In this document: positions 9,892 to 19,026 of the stretch, piece by piece
How positions within the stretch are numbered: the first letter of the stretch is position 1
Layout of the letters: the number at the start of each line of letters is the position of its first letter
DNA from: an uncultured Gluconobacter sp.
Lineage (GTDB): Bacteria > Pseudomonadota > Alphaproteobacteria > Acetobacterales > Acetobacteraceae
Length of the DNA: 64,000 bases
Reading direction: 5' to 3'
Assembly (NCBI GenBank): GCA_937880175.1
Contig: CALFLO010000077.1
Span: 62,001 to 126,000 of the forward strand
Notes under the pieces: generated by a model
Told to the model about the DNA's origin: nothing
What the model saw: the letters and a program-made list of their open reading frames with translations, nothing else
The model's database searches: none
Position numbers and translations under genes: made by a program

Positions 9892-9917
9892 GTCCTGTTT
9901 TCCCAGTCCTGCCCGGA

Positions 9918-11252
9918 TCAGTGCGAAGCGTTGATGGGCGGAGCTTCGAGCGTGGCGCGCGCGCTGGCGGCCTTCTTCTCCAGATCCGTCCAGGGGGGCA
10001 GCGTGGTGCGTGTGCGACGCAGATACGCGGCGATGCGGGCCATGTCATGATCGGACAGGCCGGAATAGAAGCTCGGCATCGAGATGTGATCCTGACCTTC
10101 CTCCGCGGTGATGCCATGCAGCATGACCTGATAGAGGTTGTTCGGCTCATCCAGCCACAGCGCGTTGTTCAGACCCAGCTCCGGGCGACCCAGAACGGGG
10201 TTCGGACCAGAGTTGTAATGGCAGGCGCCACAGGCACCCTGATACAGGCGCGCATCTTCATCGAGCGGCTGCGGACCCGTCAGGTCACGGCCGGACATCT
10301 GCATGGCGCGGGCAATCGCGGCCTGATCGCCAGTGCTGCGCTGGGCGGCCTTGTCCACGTCCGCATAATAATGTGCGATCGCATGCACGTCTGCTTCGGG
10401 GATCTTGGACAGGAAGCGATGCGGGACGGGGGACATCGGGCCTGCGGCGGAACCGTGCAGCGGGGCCACGCCAAAGCGCAGATACTGGAACAGTTCGTCT
10501 TCAGTCCACACGACCGGCGTCGGGTTGTGCTCGTTCAGCGGCGGGGCGATCCAGCCATCGATGACGGCACCATCATAGATGTTGCTCATCTTCTCGGCAC
10601 CAAGAAGGTTACGCGGCGTATGGCAGGCGCCACAATGCTCGTTGCCTTCGGCGAGATAGGCGCCACGGTTCCACTGTGCGTCATGCTTGGGGTCGTTCTG
10701 GTAACGGCCCGGCGTGAAAAACAGCAGTTTCCAGAAGCCCTGACCGGTCAGACGGATGTTGATCGGGAAGGGAACCGTGTTGTCACGCGGCTTCATGTGC
10801 ACGGCGGGCTGCGTCATCAGATACGCATACAGGTCCGACACGTCCTGATCGCTGACCTTCGTGAAATGGTCGAACGGAAAGGCCGGGTAGAGCTGGGAGC
10901 CGTCGCGGGCGATGCCCTTGTTCATGGCGCGCTTGAACGCGGCCAGCGACCAGTTGCCGATTCCCCATTCTTCGTCCGGGGTGATGTTGGACGAATAGAT
11001 GTTGCCGAAGGGGGTGGCCATCTTGAAGTCACCGGCCAGTTCGGGGCCGGGGGTGCCATCCACGCGGGTATGACATTCCGCACAATAGCCGCCAGACGCG
11101 ACAATGGCGCCACGGCTGATGGCGTCTGCGGAGAATGACGATGCGGCTGGCCGCGGGATCGGGGCAATGGCGGGGTACCAGGCATAGGCAAGAAAGCCGA
11201 TGCCTCCCACTGCGCCAAGGCCAATGACGGCGGCAGCTATCCGTTTGAGCAT
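9918..11252 (-). CDS. Aldehyde dehydrogenase triheme cytochrome c subunit
   Basis: 444 residues with an N-terminal membrane anchor or signal (about residues 4-24) and three heme-c motifs: CAECH, CGACH and CGACH, each starting its own cytochrome domain. The same three-heme layout is found in the cytochrome subunits of acetic acid bacterial alcohol and aldehyde dehydrogenases, which deliver electrons to ubiquinone at the periplasmic face of the membrane. It is the first gene of the operon, and two short palindromes lie 34-61 bases before its start. Confidence 0.92.
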   Translation of the reverse strand: MLKRIAAAVIGLGAVGGIGFLAYAWYPAIAPIPRPAASSFSADAISRGAIVASGGYCAECHTRVDGTPGPELAGDFKMATPFGNIYSSNITPDEEWGIGNWSLAAFKRAMNKGIARDGSQLYPAFPFDHFTKVSDQDVSDLYAYLMTQPAVHMKPRDNTVPFPINIRLTGQGFWKLLFFTPGRYQNDPKHDAQWNRGAYLAEGNEHCGACHTPRNLLGAEKMSNIYDGAVIDGWIAPPLNEHNPTPVVWTEDELFQYLRFGVAPLHGSAAGPMSPVPHRFLSKIPEADVHAIAHYYADVDKAAQRSTGDQAAIARAMQMSGRDLTGPQPLDEDARLYQGACGACHYNSGPNPVLGRPELGLNNALWLDEPNNLYQVMLHGITAEEGQDHISMPSFYSGLSDHDMARIAAYLRRTRTTLPPWTDLEKKAASARATLEAPPINASH

Positions 11253-11685
11253 GCTTGAACTGTCCCGGCAGGTTTGAAATCATTTGCCACAAAAGGTGGC
11301 TGTTGCGTGCAACCTAGGGCACCGAGCCCTGAAAGGGAAGATTGCGTTATCTCAAAACCGTGTGTTTCTTAAAATAAATGCAATCACCGTCATGAAAATA
11401 ACACAGATTTCCGGAGATTCTGGCATTAATCCGGGAGTATTTCAGTCCGGATTGCAGTATTCCAGAGTCTGGACTCTGTATGGAGATGAGGGGGATATTG
11501 ATGCTGTCCTCCGGGAGTCTGTTACATTGTCTCCGAAGGCAAGTATGGCTCCTGATGAATATTCTGACACCGGGTGCCAAAAAACACCTATTCTTCTGAC
11601 GGACTTTCCGCGCTCTTTCCGGACGTCTGATCATGCCCGAACCTGCCCTTCTCCGGGGTTCTGGTGATGGCGGAAGGCTTGGCTT
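11253..11685. other. Intergenic region between aldehyde dehydrogenase and ABC importer operons
   Basis: No credible gene is seen in these 433 bases; a minus-strand frame of 95 codons at 11347-11634 has no ribosome site or recognisable motif. The region is AT-richer than its neighbours. It holds two perfect dyads, AATCCGG/CCGGATT (11428-11453) and CAGAGTC/GACTCTG (11463-11478, two bases apart), inside an imperfect direct repeat of an AGTATT-CAG-TC-GGA pattern. I looked for a cobalamin riboswitch core and a canonical Fur box and found neither. Confidence 0.5.
11286..11313. promoter_or_regulatory. Two adjacent palindromes before the aldehyde dehydrogenase operon
   Basis: GCCAC and GTGGC (11286-11300, five bases apart) are followed at once by GTTGC and GCAAC (11302-11313, two bases apart). 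The pair lies 34-61 bases upstream of the cytochrome subunit start, where an operator would be expected. The regulator is unknown. Confidence 0.4.
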
Positions 11686-12741
11686 ATGGTTTTGCGGCGG
11701 CAGGGTTTTGCCGTTCTGCCGAGAGGAACCGCCATTTCCGCCCGTCCTGCCCTGATCCGGTCCCTTGCGTTGGCGGGTGTCATCCTCAGTGTCCTGTGCG
11801 CGCTCTGCCTTGGGCGGTATCCGCTGTCGCCGATGCGCGTGGCGGAGGTGTTCGGGTCTTTACTGCATCTGTCTTCCGCGAGTGACCCGGTGGCGCAGGC
11901 TGTCGTCATGCAGGCGCGGCTGCCACGGATCCTGGCGGCGCTGCTGGTCGGGAGCGCGCTGTCCTGCGGGGGGGCGACCTATCAGGCCGTGTTCCGCAAT
12001 CCACTGGTCTCGCCCGATCTGCTCGGGGTTCTGAGCGGGGCGGCTTTCGGGGCGGCACTCAGTATCGTCACCGGCAGTTCTGCGGTCATGGTTCAGATGG
12101 GGGCGTTCGGCGGCGGGCTGCTGGCAGTTGGGACCGGTCTTCTGATCAGCAGGACATTGCCGGGCGGTGGGATCCTGACCCTGCTGCTGGGTGGGCTGAT
12201 CGGGAATGCGATTTTCACGGCATTACTGTCTTTGGTGAAATATCTGGCCGATCCGATGGACCAGCTCCCGGCTATCGTGAACTGGCTGTTGGGCAGTCTG
12301 GCGCCGAGCAACTGGCAGGAACTGGCTTGGATGTCGGGGCCGCTGATTGTCCTGACGGTGGCGCTTGTGCTGTGCGCGCCTGTTCTGGACGTGCTGTCGC
12401 TCGGGGATGACGAGGCGCGCAGTCTGGGTGTGTCGGTGCGGATCATGCGTCCGGCGCTGATCGTTCTGGCGACGCTGGCCTGTGCGATGACCATCTCGAT
12501 GGCGGGGATCATCGGCTGGATCGGGCTTCTGGTGCCGCATGTCGCGCGGCTTCTGGCCGGGGCGGAACATCGAAGCATGATGCCGATCACTGCGCTGCTG
12601 GGGGCCGGGGGGCTGGTGCTGGCTGATACCTGCGCGCGCAGTCTGACGACGGGGGAAGTTCCGCTTGGGATCGTCACGCAGTTGTTCGGGGCGCTGGCCT
12701 TCGTGCTGGTGCTGCGGCGCCTGCGGAGTGGGGTGGCATGA
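11686..12741 (+). CDS. FecCD-family ABC importer permease
   Basis: 351 residues, almost entirely hydrophobic, with about nine to ten membrane helices. The family block VFRNPLVSPDLLGVLSGA lies in the third quarter of the first 120 residues, and the ending GIVTQLFGALAFVLVLRRLR is typical of BtuC/FhuB/FecCD permeases for iron-siderophores, heme or cobalamin. A GGAAGG about nine bases before the ATG supports the start. It overlaps the ATPase gene by four bases (ATGA), so the transporter genes are translationally coupled. Confidence 0.9.
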   Translation: MVLRRQGFAVLPRGTAISARPALIRSLALAGVILSVLCALCLGRYPLSPMRVAEVFGSLLHLSSASDPVAQAVVMQARLPRILAALLVGSALSCGGATYQAVFRNPLVSPDLLGVLSGAAFGAALSIVTGSSAVMVQMGAFGGGLLAVGTGLLISRTLPGGGILTLLLGGLIGNAIFTALLSLVKYLADPMDQLPAIVNWLLGSLAPSNWQELAWMSGPLIVLTVALVLCAPVLDVLSLGDDEARSLGVSVRIMRPALIVLATLACAMTISMAGIIGWIGLLVPHVARLLAGAEHRSMMPITALLGAGGLVLADTCARSLTTGEVPLGIVTQLFGALAFVLVLRRLRSGVA

Positions 12742-13520
12742 CGTTGCTGTCGTGCCGGGATCTGGGGTTTCGCCAGCCGCGGGGTGAGGGTCTCGTGCTG
12801 GAGAGTATCGATCTCTCGCTGGAGAAGGGCGAGCTGGTCGGGCTGCTGGGGCTGAACGGGGCGGGCAAGAGTACGCTGCTGCGGCTGCTGATGGGATTTC
12901 TGACGCCTTCGGTCGGGGATGTGTTTCTGGAAGGGCGCTCTCTGCGGGCGTGGCCGGCCTCCGCTATTGCGCGCCATCTGGCCTATGTGCCGCAAAGTCA
13001 TGTCGCGACATTTCCCTATACGGTGCGGCGGATGGTGGAGCTGGGGCGGGTGCCCTATTCCGGGCTGACGGGGCGTCTGGCTCCCGAAGACCGGATGGCG
13101 GTCGATGCCTCGCTGGAGCGGATGGGGCTGGAAAGCTTTGCCAGTCGGCCGGTCACGGAGCTTTCCGGCGGGGAGCGGCAGCGGGTCGTGCTGGCGCGGG
13201 CCATTGCACAGGATGCGCAGGGGCTGCTTCTCGATGAGCCGATGACCGGGCTGGATTACGGGTATCAGCTGCGTCTGATGGCGCTGCTTGCGGATCTTGC
13301 GCGGGAAGGCCGGCTTGTTATGCTCACGTCGCACCGGCCGGAAGAGCTGTATGTCCGCGCCAGCCGGGTCCTGGTCCTCGATCACGGACGGATTGAAGCG
13401 GACGGGCCGCCGCAGGATGTGGTGACGGCGCAACGGATGTCAGCGCTTTACGGTGTGCCTCTGATCCAGACGGACCATGCCGGGAACCGCTTTTTCCATC
13501 ATGGAAGGGACGAAGAATGA
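12738..13520 (+). CDS. ABC importer ATPase, iron/siderophore/cobalamin type
   Basis: 260 residues with the Walker A motif GLNGAGKST (residues 38-46), the Q-loop YVPQSHV, the ABC signature LSGGERQRV, Walker B GLLLDEPM and the H-loop TSHRPEE. It is of the FecE/FhuC/BtuD class and powers the FecCD permease. It overlaps the gene before and the gene after by four bases each, so all three importer parts are made together. Confidence 0.93.
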   Translation: MTLLSCRDLGFRQPRGEGLVLESIDLSLEKGELVGLLGLNGAGKSTLLRLLMGFLTPSVGDVFLEGRSLRAWPASAIARHLAYVPQSHVATFPYTVRRMVELGRVPYSGLTGRLAPEDRMAVDASLERMGLESFASRPVTELSGGERQRVVLARAIAQDAQGLLLDEPMTGLDYGYQLRLMALLADLAREGRLVMLTSHRPEELYVRASRVLVLDHGRIEADGPPQDVVTAQRMSALYGVPLIQTDHAGNRFFHHGRDEE

Positions 13521-14521
13521 CACTGGGAATGGCGTTGTCGCGGAATCTGAAGCGGTGTTCGGCCCTGGCCATGCTGGGTGCTGCTCTGGCTGTCCCACTT
13601 CCGGGGGCTGTGGCTCATGCTGCCCCTCCTGCGCGGATCGTGGAAGGCTGGTACGCGCATAATGCGACGCTCATCATGCTGGGCGCGCAGAACCGGATCG
13701 TGGGCACCGTGGCGCGTCCGGCGATGCTGCCCTGGATGTTCCGGCTGGTGCCGTCTCTGGCAAAGGCTGAGACGCTGGACCCTGGCAATCTGAATGCCGA
13801 GGAACTGCTGGCGCTGCATCCCGATCTGGTTTTCGTCACCAGTTCGGGGCATGCCGCCGATGCTCTGACGCATGCTGGCCTGAATGTGGCGCCGGAAGGG
13901 TTTGACCGGTTCGATTCGATGCTCGACTGCGTGGACGGGACCGCGACCCTGCTCCAGACGCCGCTGGCGGCGAAGCGGGCACAGGCTTATCGCTCGGCGT
14001 TTTTGCAGGTCATTTCGCAGGCTCCGACCAATGCACAGGGGCCGCATGTGCTGCATGTGGAGTCCCTCAAGCCGCTGCGGGTGGATGGCGATGACAGCAT
14101 CATCGACCAGTGGATCCGCAGCGCGGGTGGCCAGAACGCGGCGCAGGGGATTCACGGCAACAAGCAGCCTGTCTCCATCGAGCAGGTGTTGGCCTGGAAT
14201 CCCGATATCCTCATCATCGGCGCCAATGCGGGTGATCCGGCAATACTGAAGCAGGACCCGGTCTGGTCAAAGCTCAAGGCCGTGCAGTCCGGGCGGGTCT
14301 ATCGCAATCCGGCGGGGCTGTTCCCGTGGGACCGCTATGGGCCGGAACTGCTGCTACAGGTTGTCTGGGCGCGGCAGATCGTCCAGACCGGACAGGTCGA
14401 TGTGCCCGCGATGATCCATTCGATCCGGTCTTTCTATCATGAGTTCTACGGTATCGAACTGTCTGCCAGCGATGCGAAGCTGATGCTCGATGCCCTTCCG
14501 CCTGCCTCCGATACGCCCTGA
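13517..14521 (+). CDS. Periplasmic binding protein of the iron/siderophore-type importer
   Basis: 334 residues with a signal peptide (about residues 1-35, ending AVAHAA). The body matches the helical-backbone binding proteins (PF01497 class): IVGTVARPAML, then LNAEELLALHPDLVFVTS, later LAWNPDILIIGAN and SGRVYRNPAG. Proteins of this class capture ferric siderophores, heme or cobalamin and hand them to a FecCD permease. The ligand cannot be named from sequence. No TonB-dependent receptor is beside it, so outer-membrane uptake must come from elsewhere. The GH20 gene begins 30 bases later. Confidence 0.85.
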   Translation: MTLGMALSRNLKRCSALAMLGAALAVPLPGAVAHAAPPARIVEGWYAHNATLIMLGAQNRIVGTVARPAMLPWMFRLVPSLAKAETLDPGNLNAEELLALHPDLVFVTSSGHAADALTHAGLNVAPEGFDRFDSMLDCVDGTATLLQTPLAAKRAQAYRSAFLQVISQAPTNAQGPHVLHVESLKPLRVDGDDSIIDQWIRSAGGQNAAQGIHGNKQPVSIEQVLAWNPDILIIGANAGDPAILKQDPVWSKLKAVQSGRVYRNPAGLFPWDRYGPELLLQVVWARQIVQTGQVDVPAMIHSIRSFYHEFYGIELSASDAKLMLDALPPASDTP

Positions 14522-14551
14522 TTTCCAGACCTGATCAAGGAATAGCCCCGC

Positions 14552-16726
14552 ATGACGCAGACAGCTTCGTTTTCCGGCCCGAAGACCTTCCGCAGGGTTT
14601 GTGGCGTTTTGGGGCTGCTTGCGGCGGGGAGTGTACTGGCCGGGGGGCTGGGAAGCACAGCCCGGGCGGAAGAAAGCCTGCTGCCCGTTCCGCAGGCTGT
14701 GTCCGTGTCCAACGGCGTTGCCTCCATTGGCGGTGGGATACAGGTCGTGTGGGATACGCGCCCCTCTCCCCTGCTGCTGCGGGCCGTGGCGCGGTTCACG
14801 ACACGTCTGACGGCGATCGCCGGGCCTGCGGGACAGGGCTCTCCCTATGTGCTGCATGTTTCGGCCGGGTCGGACCGTGCCTATCTGAGTGTGGATGAAA
14901 AAGAGCGTTACGCGCTCACGACCTCCGCCACAGGCGCGCGGCTGGAGGCGGACGGACCGGCGGGTGTGATCCACGGGCTTGCGACCCTCCTTCAGCTCGT
15001 GCGGGTCACGCCCGAGGGCGCTTCGGTCGAGCGGGTTCATATCGACGACGCCCCCCGGTTTGCCTGGCGCGGTCTGCTGATGGATGTGGCCCGGCATTTC
15101 GATACGGTCGAGACCGTGGAGCGGCAGCTTGATGCGATGGAACTGGTCAAGCTCAACGTGCTGCACTGGCATCTGAGTGACGGCTTTGCGTTCCGGGTCG
15201 AGAGCCGGACATATCCGCAACTGCAGGCCATGACATCGCTGGGGCAGTATTATACGCAGGCTCAAATCCGTGAGGTCGTGGCGTATGCGGCGGATCGTGG
15301 CATTCGTGTCGTGCCGGAATTTGACGTGCCGGGCCATGCGCTGGCGATCGTACAGGCCTATCCGGAGTTGGCCGCACAGCCTCTGCCTGACATGAACATC
15401 AAGGGGGAAAACCTCAACAACGCCGCGCTGGACCCCACCAAGCCGCAGACCCTGCGCTTTGTGCGCGTGTTCTATGCCGAGATGGGCAGCCTTTTCCCGG
15501 ACCGGTATATTCATGCAGGCGGTGACGAAGTCGTGGCGTCCCAGTGGACGAAGAACCCCGCCATTGCCGCCTACATGAAGGCACACGGTTTCGAAACGGC
15601 TCCCGCGCTTCAGGCCGCTTTTACGGGCGAAGTTGCGAAAATCATTGCCGCACAAGGTCGCGTGATGATGGGCTGGGATGAAATCAGCGAAGCGCCGATC
15701 CCTAAGAATGTGGTCGTCGAGCCCTGGCGGGCCTCTAAATGGACGGGTTCCGCAACGCGGGCCGGGCATCCGGTCGTGGTGTCTGCGGGGTATTATCTGG
15801 ATCTGCTGCGCCCGTCCGCCACGCATTATGCAGTCGATCCGTATGATACGAAGGCGGATGGGCTGACTGCGGACCAGCTGGCGAAATTCCCGCCTAAAAA
15901 TCCGGATTTTTTCGTACCGTTCACGATGGATGAGAACGCGCCGCCGCTGGACGAGGGCCAGAAGGCGCTGGTCATGGGGGCGGAAGGCACGCTCTGGGCG
16001 GAAATGGTATCCGAACCGATGCTGGATTCGCGGCTCTGGCCCCGGATGGCGGCACTGGCCGAGCGGTTCTGGTCCGCGCAGGATGTGCGTGACATCCCCG
16101 ATCTTCAACGGCGCCTGCCGCTTGTGATGGCGGAGCTTGAGGCAACGGGATTGCAGGCGACACAGCATCAGGAAGCCATGCGTGATGCCATGACGCAAGG
16201 GCATCCGGAGCCGCTGAAAATCCTGACCGAAGTGACCGTGCCCGTCCGGAATTATGCGCTCAACCGTCTCGCCGCCCCCACCGGAGGCGCTATGCTGTCG
16301 GCGCCTGTGGCGGTGACGGATCCGGATGCGTTCGCAGCGATCCAGTTCAATGCGATGGCCGCGCGTTATGTCGGTGGCGAGGCCGCGCTCGCCGCGCCTC
16401 TGCGCCAGATGCTTCAGCGCTGGGCCGGGAATGACGCGGCCTTCGTCGCGAGTGCGAAGGGGATCCCGGCGCTGGAAAACGTCGTGCCGGTCTCCCATGC
16501 CGTTGGATTGCTGTCGCGTGCGGGACTGAAGGCTCTGGATGAGCGGGACGGCTCAGCCTGGCGTATTGATGCGACCCGATTGCTTCAGGAGCAGGAGGCA
16601 GCCTTTGCGGGCTCGGCCAGCATGCTGGCGTCCCGCTACAGTCCGCAGCCGCCGGGAGGACTGCTGATTGCGATCCTGCCGGGGATCCGTGCGCTTCTCA
16701 CGGGTGTGGCGCCTCAGCCGGAGTGA
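14552..16726 (+). CDS. GH20 beta-N-acetylhexosaminidase, exported
   Basis: 724 residues with a long signal peptide (to about residue 39), a GH20b-like N-terminal domain and the GH20 barrel from about residue 165. Barrel landmarks are LNVLHWHLSDGFAFRVES, GIRVVPEFDVPGHA, and HAGGDEV with the catalytic Asp-Glu pair at D325-E326, then MMGWDEIS. The enzyme removes terminal N-acetylhexosamines by substrate-assisted catalysis. The roughly 190 residues beyond the barrel are unassigned. It follows the ABC importer by 30 bases with AAGGA before the ATG and is probably in the same transcript, an unexpected pairing of sugar hydrolase with iron-type importer. Confidence 0.9.
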   Translation: MTQTASFSGPKTFRRVCGVLGLLAAGSVLAGGLGSTARAEESLLPVPQAVSVSNGVASIGGGIQVVWDTRPSPLLLRAVARFTTRLTAIAGPAGQGSPYVLHVSAGSDRAYLSVDEKERYALTTSATGARLEADGPAGVIHGLATLLQLVRVTPEGASVERVHIDDAPRFAWRGLLMDVARHFDTVETVERQLDAMELVKLNVLHWHLSDGFAFRVESRTYPQLQAMTSLGQYYTQAQIREVVAYAADRGIRVVPEFDVPGHALAIVQAYPELAAQPLPDMNIKGENLNNAALDPTKPQTLRFVRVFYAEMGSLFPDRYIHAGGDEVVASQWTKNPAIAAYMKAHGFETAPALQAAFTGEVAKIIAAQGRVMMGWDEISEAPIPKNVVVEPWRASKWTGSATRAGHPVVVSAGYYLDLLRPSATHYAVDPYDTKADGLTADQLAKFPPKNPDFFVPFTMDENAPPLDEGQKALVMGAEGTLWAEMVSEPMLDSRLWPRMAALAERFWSAQDVRDIPDLQRRLPLVMAELEATGLQATQHQEAMRDAMTQGHPEPLKILTEVTVPVRNYALNRLAAPTGGAMLSAPVAVTDPDAFAAIQFNAMAARYVGGEAALAAPLRQMLQRWAGNDAAFVASAKGIPALENVVPVSHAVGLLSRAGLKALDERDGSAWRIDATRLLQEQEAAFAGSASMLASRYSPQPPGGLLIAILPGIRALLTGVAPQPE

Positions 16727-16786
16727 GGCCCTCACTTATTGTGCCGCAGGGATGGATTTCCTCAGCGGGGCGGGGGAAAAGAACAT

Positions 16787-17449
16787 ATGACACGTTTTCC
16801 GATCCTCCTCCTCGACTATGACGGCACTCTGGCGGAAACGCAGCCGGCCATTCTGCGCAGCCTGAAAGAAGCGTTCGGTGCTGTCGGTGTGACCGCACCG
16901 TCCACGAACGTCCTCAAACAGGAACTGACCCGGGGTGGTACGCTCCAGACGCTGTTTCAGGCGATCGTGCCCGACAGCGACGCGCAGGACGCGGCCTCCT
17001 TCGTGCGGCATTACCGGGCGTTCTACCCCGCGGCCGATGACGAAGAGACGGTCCTGTTCGACGGCGTGGTGGAAACGCTTGCCGCTCTGAAGGCGCAGGG
17101 AAAAACCCTGGCCATTCTCAGCAACAAGCATGCGCCCACTGTTCTTGCGAGCCTTGCGCGGTTTGGTCTGGAAGGGTTTTTCAGCGAAGTCGTGGCGTCA
17201 GAGCCGAACTTTCCGCACAAGCCGGATCCGCGCGTGATGGACGAGCGTGTTCTCCCGCTCTTTCCCGGCCAGCCACGCTCCGCTTTCCTGATGGTGGGCG
17301 ACACCGTCGCCGACCTCCAGTTCGCCCGCAATGCTGGGATCGCGTCATGCTGGGCCAGTTACGGCCATGGGTCTGCGACCCAGTGCGCGGCACTTCAACC
17401 AGACATGCGGATCGACAGTTTCAGAGATATTCTGGTGCAGGACGCCTGA
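16787..17449 (+). CDS. HAD-superfamily phosphatase, phosphoglycolate phosphatase-like
   Basis: 220 residues with all HAD motifs: DYDGTL (nucleophile D10 and acid D12), LAILSNKH (motif II), a lysine in FPHKPDPR (motif III) and VGDTVADLQFARNAG (motif IV). The alpha-helical cap after motif I and the overall length match the Gph/PGP group that dephosphorylates small sugar phosphates. The ATG at 16787, preceded by a GGGGGA run, places motif I at residue 10; an in-frame start 48 bases earlier adds a non-homologous leader. It is 60 bases after the GH20 gene on the same strand and may close that operon. Confidence 0.82.
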   Translation: MTRFPILLLDYDGTLAETQPAILRSLKEAFGAVGVTAPSTNVLKQELTRGGTLQTLFQAIVPDSDAQDAASFVRHYRAFYPAADDEETVLFDGVVETLAALKAQGKTLAILSNKHAPTVLASLARFGLEGFFSEVVASEPNFPHKPDPRVMDERVLPLFPGQPRSAFLMVGDTVADLQFARNAGIASCWASYGHGSATQCAALQPDMRIDSFRDILVQDA

Positions 17450-17464
17450 AGAGGTGGTCAGCTG

Positions 17465-18868
17465 TCAGTCAGCCTCTTCCTGACTGTCAGCAGACCACTT
17501 TTCAAACGGCACCTGATCGCGGATCGACTGCATATAAGCCAGCATGGCCTGCGTCCGCTCACCGATCCCCCAGAAATGGACGAACCCCGTGTACTGCATC
17601 TGCGGCCGCTTTGGCATGTGAAGACCGCTCATTCTGATGGCATGATCGCAGTAATATGCAATTTTTTCAGTCAGAAATGCAGGATCGATAGAGCGCGTTA
17701 ACAGACAGATATAATTGGCGATGCTTTGATCGAAATGGCTGAGACTTCTTCTGTCCTGCATTTTTTCAGAAAAGCGATAGATGCAGGCATGAATGGTCTT
17801 CAAAATAACGTCGAAGTCTTCGATCCGGGGGATCGAGATCAGCCCGGAATTAAATCCGGGAACATCAAGGTTATATTCCTTGCAACGAGAATCCATTTCA
17901 AATAATTCCGCACCAACGGAAGGGCTTTCCCGCAAAATGGAGAAATCTTCCCTCTGTGCCGAAATGGAATTGCTTTTGAATATGGTCTCGAATGTTTCGT
18001 TGATTTCCCTGTCTACGACGATATCGGTGTCCATGTAGAGTAAGGGGCTGAACTGGTAGAGCGGTTTCCATTCCGTAATCCGGAAGCGTGCTGCATAAAA
18101 ATCCAGATTGGCCTGACCGTACAGATTCCAGACATGACATGTGAAGAACTCTGTCGAAGGACATTGCTCCCGCAGAACATGTTCTGGAAGATCAGTAACG
18201 ATCAAAACATCTCCTTTATATTTTCCGAATTCGGACAGCGACGCCAGACTAACTTCTAGCGTGTCCAGGCAGAACCGTCCGAAAGCACAGAAATAGACCA
18301 GCGGGCGGTAAAGTTTGAAACGGTGCGGCATCCATAGATCGCCCCACAGAACGATCTCCGAGAGATACCCCTCCCGGGTTTTCGTAACGGGGCTGCCAGA
18401 ATGTGTCGTGAAATTTTCGGAAACGCTGAAAGTATTGTCACCAACCTTGATCTGGAAGTCTTCCAGAAGCTGGATATCGGACGGCCCTATTTTTTTGCCT
18501 GTTTCGTCAATCCATTCGTGCGTGATGAAAAAATGGAGTTTTTCAATCTCGCTCTGCGTCAGGACGAGAAACTGTTCCCAAGGGTTTCGGTGTTCCTGGA
18601 AGATGGAAATGCTGCCATCAAAATGGGCCGTCAGATACCCGTCCCGGGCTTTGAGAAAAGTATAGCCATCTTCATTTACCGGAATGAATGGGCCAAAGCC
18701 TTCGAAACCCGTATGAAGGTGGCAATGGCTGCTATAAAAAGGATGGCAGTTATCAGTTCCGGTCATGGCTTCCAGTCTGAAATGCTTCATGAAGCCAGAA
18801 GTTGGATCTCTGACGACCACAGTCCCCCATCTCGTCAGAAGGCCGCAATACTCCGGTTGATCGTGCAT
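17465..18868 (-). CDS. Putative glycosyltransferase with N-terminal beta-trefoil-like region
   Basis: 467 residues from the ATG at 18868; a GTG at 18913 has no ribosome site. The first 200 residues are rich in short aromatic repeats (GYTFLKARDGYLTAHF, EHRNPWEQFLVL) that resemble a fascin-like beta-trefoil. The second half looks like a GT-A fold sugar transferase: LLYMDTDIVVDREI contains the D-x-D metal site, followed by a long helical C-terminus. The gene is visibly AT-richer than its neighbours and uses codons they avoid (ATA, AAA, TTA), which suggests transfer from another organism. It converges on the HAD gene with 15 bases between them. Confidence 0.6.
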   Translation of the reverse strand: MHDQPEYCGLLTRWGTVVVRDPTSGFMKHFRLEAMTGTDNCHPFYSSHCHLHTGFEGFGPFIPVNEDGYTFLKARDGYLTAHFDGSISIFQEHRNPWEQFLVLTQSEIEKLHFFITHEWIDETGKKIGPSDIQLLEDFQIKVGDNTFSVSENFTTHSGSPVTKTREGYLSEIVLWGDLWMPHRFKLYRPLVYFCAFGRFCLDTLEVSLASLSEFGKYKGDVLIVTDLPEHVLREQCPSTEFFTCHVWNLYGQANLDFYAARFRITEWKPLYQFSPLLYMDTDIVVDREINETFETIFKSNSISAQREDFSILRESPSVGAELFEMDSRCKEYNLDVPGFNSGLISIPRIEDFDVILKTIHACIYRFSEKMQDRRSLSHFDQSIANYICLLTRSIDPAFLTEKIAYYCDHAIRMSGLHMPKRPQMQYTGFVHFWGIGERTQAMLAYMQSIRDQVPFEKWSADSQEEAD

Positions 18869-19026
18869 GATTCCGTCTCGTCTTGGTTGTCTGACTGGAT
18901 GATATTCAGCCACCTATAGCGATTATCAGACCGATAGAATAATGTCGATATTCGACGATCGCAGCAGGAAGTTTCCGTCTGCTTAATTCTGGGAACAGTA
19001 AATATATAGTCAGCTTTTCCGGGGAT

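Noticed and set aside
9921..11138. Plus-strand open frame opposite the triheme cytochrome gene
   Set aside because: The minus-strand product has three heme motifs and belongs to a clear operon, so this frame is a shadow.
11347..11634. Minus-strand frame of 95 codons in the 11.3-11.7 kb intergenic region
   Set aside because: No ribosome site, no family likeness and it spans dyads that look regulatory.
11480..11685. Cobalamin riboswitch before the FecCD importer
   Set aside because: The expected GCCACTG core and nearby conserved boxes are not present.
14354..16498. Minus-strand open frame of 714 codons opposite the GH20 gene
   Set aside because: Arg/His-rich shadow typical of GC-rich antisense frames; the plus-strand GH20 motifs are complete.
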